Assembly: GCA_903870275.1 (NCBI GenBank)
Contig: CAIQCK010000107.1
Span: 1 to 64,000 of the forward strand
DNA from: an uncultured bacterium
GTDB lineage: Bacteria; Verrucomicrobiota; Verrucomicrobiia; CAIQCK01
Reading direction: 5' to 3'
Length of the DNA: 64,000 bases
Shown: piece after piece, positions 61,599-64,000 of the stretch
Layout: each line of letters starts with the position of its first letter
How positions within the stretch are numbered: position 1 is the stretch's first letter
Position numbers and translations under genes: made by a program
Notes under the pieces: generated by a model
The model's input: the letters and a program-made list of their open reading frames with translations, nothing else
What the model was told of the DNA's origin: nothing
The model's database searches: none

Positions 61599-62933
61599 TC
61601 ACGCATGCCACGGCGCGCGCATGGCGCGCGAGAGCAGCCGGTTCGCCTCGTCGTCGCCAATGAAGCGCTCTTTTGCCGGGTCGAACTTCATGTCGCGCTT
61701 GAGCCACATGCAGATGTTGGCGCAGTGGACGGTGGTCATTGAGTGGTGCATCACCATCGGGTTGGCGACGGTGATATCGCGCGACTTCACGCAATCGAGG
61801 AAGTTCCGCATGTGATCGAGCGAACGGCCGGTGCGGGCGGCGTATTCGCCGATGACGCGCTTCATCTGCGTCAGCAACAGCGGTGAGGAGACGTCCGGAC
61901 GGGAGTAGCCGTCGGCGGCGGCGGCCCAGCCCTCGGTGCCGTCGAAGCGCTCGCCACAGGAGCCGTGCCAGTATCGCTTGTTGAGGTCACGTGCGAGGAT
62001 CATCTTCACGCCGTTGGCGAAATGCGTGACCATCCCGTCGCCGCTCTCGTTGTTGACATATTCGTATGCCACCGCCGAGGACTCGGACGCACCGATGCCG
62101 GCCTGCGCCTGCGCGAACGTGTGCGCACCCCACTCGCCGATGCAGCTCGTGTGGAAATCGTAGTTCCCGCGCCAAGCGCCGTGGACGTAGGCGGTGTTGT
62201 AGGGCCGCCACGGACACGGGCCGAGCCACGCGTCCCAGTCCAGTTCTTCCTTAGGCGGCTCCGGCTGGGCGGGCATCCATTCGGTTTTCATGGCGGCGGC
62301 GTCCCACGGCGCGATGTGCGCGTAGGCGGTATGGATTTTGCCGAGACCGCCGGTGCGGGCCATCTCAATGCAGAAAATGTGGTTCGGTTCGCTGAGCCGC
62401 TGCGTGCCGGTCTGATAGACGCGGTTGTAGCGCTTGGCCGTCTCGACGACCATGCGGCCTTCCGCGACGGTCATGGACGACGGCTTCTCCGAATACACGT
62501 CCTTGCCGGCGCGCATGGCCACAGTCGCCGCCATCGCATGCCAGCGGTCGCCGGTGGCGATGAGCACCGCGTCCAAGTCCGTCCGCGTCGCCAGAAACTC
62601 GCGCATCTCCGGATACATCTTGCAGTCGTTGTTGCCGTATTTGGTGTCCACGGTCTTCTTGACGCGCTCGCGGGACTCGCGCCAGAGATCGCAGATGGCG
62701 ACGAACTGCACATCGGCCTCGCGCAACGCCCAGTTGAGGTCGTGGCCGCCGCGGTTGCGCAGGCCGATGCCGCCGAGCACGATGCGCTCGCTCGGCGCGA
62801 CGAAGCCGTCCTTGCCGAGAGCCTTGGCGGGGATGAAATTCGGCGCGACGGCCGCCCCGACGACGGCGGCGGTGGTTTTCAGAAACTGGCGGCGGTTGAA
62901 CGACAAGGGCGAAGGCAGAGGGGAAGCGTGCAT
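61599..62933 (-). CDS. Tat-exported Gfo/Idh/MocA oxidoreductase
   Basis: The start at 62933 has AGGAG ten bases upstream; a second ATG at 62963 is possible. The 444-residue product has NRRQFLKTTAAVVG as twin-arginine signal, RIVLGGIGLRNRGGHDL as Rossmann loop and EKP at 149-151. LSEPNHIFCIEMARTGGLGK, WDAWLGPCPWRPYN and RSLDHMRNFLDCVKSR are shared with the protein encoded at 54786. It is the first gene of the minus-strand operon, so the promoter should lie in 62934-63100. Confidence 0.92.
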   Translation of the reverse strand: MHASPLPSPLSFNRRQFLKTTAAVVGAAVAPNFIPAKALGKDGFVAPSERIVLGGIGLRNRGGHDLNWALREADVQFVAICDLWRESRERVKKTVDTKYGNNDCKMYPEMREFLATRTDLDAVLIATGDRWHAMAATVAMRAGKDVYSEKPSSMTVAEGRMVVETAKRYNRVYQTGTQRLSEPNHIFCIEMARTGGLGKIHTAYAHIAPWDAAAMKTEWMPAQPEPPKEELDWDAWLGPCPWRPYNTAYVHGAWRGNYDFHTSCIGEWGAHTFAQAQAGIGASESSAVAYEYVNNESGDGMVTHFANGVKMILARDLNKRYWHGSCGERFDGTEGWAAAADGYSRPDVSSPLLLTQMKRVIGEYAARTGRSLDHMRNFLDCVKSRDITVANPMVMHHSMTTVHCANICMWLKRDMKFDPAKERFIGDDEANRLLSRAMRAPWHA

Positions 62934-63420
62934 GACTCCGGTGCTCCTGTTTGATGTTTTCATCAGGCGATGTGCTCTGAAATGAACAATGGACGGCCAG
63001 CCTAAAGCGCCGCCGCCCGCCGGCCAAGACAAAAATCCCGCCCGCCCATACTACTTTTGGCGCACGGCGCGTGACGGGGATTGAATTCCACGGCTACGGT
63101 TATATGACTCGCTCCACACGAGGTCATACCCAAAACTGAGATGCGCCAGTTTTTTGGGAAATCCCGATTGAAAAAGCCTTGTGCTCGAATGTGTTCATCT
63201 CCTATAAAATGTGGCAGAGGAGTCCATGGCGATGAAACCCGCTTCAACAGCGTTAGGTGGAATGCCGACAAATTTCTCCGACGGAATTTTGCCTCCTCCA
63301 TCCTGCACCCCAACGTCCATTGCGGTTGGATTCTGCCTTGGTGGATTGTTGCGGGGCCTCGTCCAGCCGCAAGAATCAAGACCCGCATCCTTGAACCCAC
63401 GATAACACGGAAAAAAAGCC
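62934..63420. other. Divergent intergenic region
   Basis: This 487-base gap separates the minus-strand operon from the rightmost gene and must contain promoters for both. I see no strong promoter, repeat or RNA gene. A 64-codon plus-strand frame (63211-63405) has no ribosome-binding site and ordinary composition, and is not called. Confidence 0.5.
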
Positions 63421-64000
63421 ATGAACAAAAAACCGGGAAAAAACAAATCAGGAATCTCACGGCGCGACTCATTCAAACTTTCCGGGCTGGCCTTGGGAGG
63501 GCTGGCCTTGGGAGGAATGACTGGCAAGATTTACGGGCAGTCGGGAGGCTCGGATCCGACGCAGCAATTCACCGATTTCTCGAGCTTGACTCCCTTCACC
63601 CCGCCCGAGACCCTGGCCGCGGATCAGATGCGAATCTGGTTTTTCGGGACCTCCTGCATCCCGCGCCTGACCCAGGAGTGCAACAGCATCTTTGTCGAGG
63701 TGGGACAGGGCAGCAACGGCCTGCCTTTGGACCAGTTTGTCTTTGACTGCGGCTCGGGCGTCGTCGCCAAGTACAATGCCGCGAAGATTCCCAATGCCAG
63801 AATGAACAAAGTCTTTCTGACCCATCTGCACGGGGACCACATCAGCGATCTGTGCCACCTTTATTGTTTCGGACCCTCCACCGACCGCAAGTCGCCCTTC
63901 TACATCTGGGGACCGGGGCCTTCGGGCGTGATCAACCCCATGCCTCCGCCGGTGTATTACAATGACGGGACCGCGGCTTTTTGCGCGAACTTCAGGGAAG
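63421..64000 (+). CDS. Tat-exported metallo-beta-lactamase-fold hydrolase (3' end outside window)
   Basis: The frame from the ATG at 63421 stays open to the right edge (193 codons). A twin-arginine signal (SRRDSFKLSGLALGG) is followed by a linker to about residue 68, then a metallo-beta-lactamase core: RIWFFGTSCIPRLTQECNSI as first strands, FVFDCGSGV and the zinc motif THLHGDH (His135, His137, Asp139, His140). This arrangement is typical of ribonuclease Z/arylsulfatase-like or phosphodiesterase MBL proteins; the reaction cannot be fixed from this part. The signal's hydrophobic part contains a perfect 15-base tandem duplication (63484-63513). Confidence 0.85.
   Translation, partial: MNKKPGKNKSGISRRDSFKLSGLALGGLALGGMTGKIYGQSGGSDPTQQFTDFSSLTPFTPPETLAADQMRIWFFGTSCIPRLTQECNSIFVEVGQGSNGLPLDQFVFDCGSGVVAKYNAAKIPNARMNKVFLTHLHGDHISDLCHLYCFGPSTDRKSPFYIWGPGPSGVINPMPPPVYYNDGTAAFCANFRE

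Noticed and set aside
63211..63405. 64-codon plus-strand ORF before the metallo-beta-lactamase gene
   Set aside because: No ribosome-binding site, no recognisable motif and composition like non-coding DNA.

Overview
The window is GC-rich, has no rRNA, tRNA, CRISPR array or insertion sequence, and is packed with exported catabolic enzymes. The mix is typical of the Planctomycetes-Verrucomicrobia-Lentisphaerae group: nine S1 sulfatases plus a membrane-anchored relative, Tat-exported Gfo/Idh/MocA oxidoreductases, a DUF1080 protein, secreted HEAT-repeat proteins, UroD-family methyltransferases and a 'four helix bundle suffix' protein. I favour Verrucomicrobiota, but this is inference from gene content; there is no marker gene to prove it.

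Layout. (A) 1-18.9 kb, plus strand: after the tail of a nucleoside-phosphorylase-like gene comes a tight run encoding five sulfatases, a PL8-type chondroitin/hyaluronan lyase, a sialidase-like propeller, a second beta-propeller, a GH5-like glycosidase and a three-domain fusion (TIM-barrel-like, HEAT, beta-helix). Genes abut or overlap by ATGA. This looks like a depolymerisation locus for a sulfated glycan, probably a glycosaminoglycan or a similar uronic-acid polymer. (B) 18.9-21.4 kb, an island of different character: a small ArsR-like winged-helix gene on the minus strand, a degenerate 21-bp tandem array just upstream of it, a secreted ankyrin-repeat protein of lower GC, and a cluster of perfect palindromes. 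(C) 21.4-30.6 kb, plus: a secreted beta-sandwich-like protein, two sulfatases, an esterase coupled to a beta-helix protein, and a GH5-like enzyme. (D) 30.6-43.5 kb, plus: cytoplasmic genes (two Gfo/Idh dehydrogenases, a VOC protein, an MttB-family methyltransferase, two UroD/MtaA-like proteins, an N-acetylhexosamine-kinase-like enzyme) interleaved with two tandem sulfatases and a toroid protein with a heme-c-like motif. (E) 43.6-48.5 kb, plus: four-helix protein, large exported FAD-dependent protein, beta-propeller. (F) 48.6-62.9 kb, minus: Tat-exported sugar-isomerase-like protein, LTA-synthase-like membrane sulfatase-fold protein, then an operon of three Tat-exported Gfo/Idh proteins, two paralogous HEAT proteins, a DUF1080 protein and an FG-GAP protein, ending in an intrinsic terminator at about 52.42 kb. 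(G) 63.4 kb to the end: start of a Tat-exported metallo-beta-lactamase-fold protein.

Working model (inference): exported lyase, glycosidases and sulfatases cut and desulfate a polysaccharide; exported oxidoreductases with the DUF1080 protein may act through 3-keto-sugar chemistry; inside the cell the hexosamine kinase and dehydrogenases handle the sugars, and a cobalamin-type methyl-transfer set may remove methyl groups. The window holds no sugar transporter, no SusC/D pair, no corrinoid protein and no formylglycine-generating enzyme, so these must be encoded elsewhere. The features I find least explained are the 21-bp array beside the winged-helix gene, the dispersed palindromic element family, the heptamer repeat inside the minus-strand operon, and the AT-rich patch inside the kinase gene.
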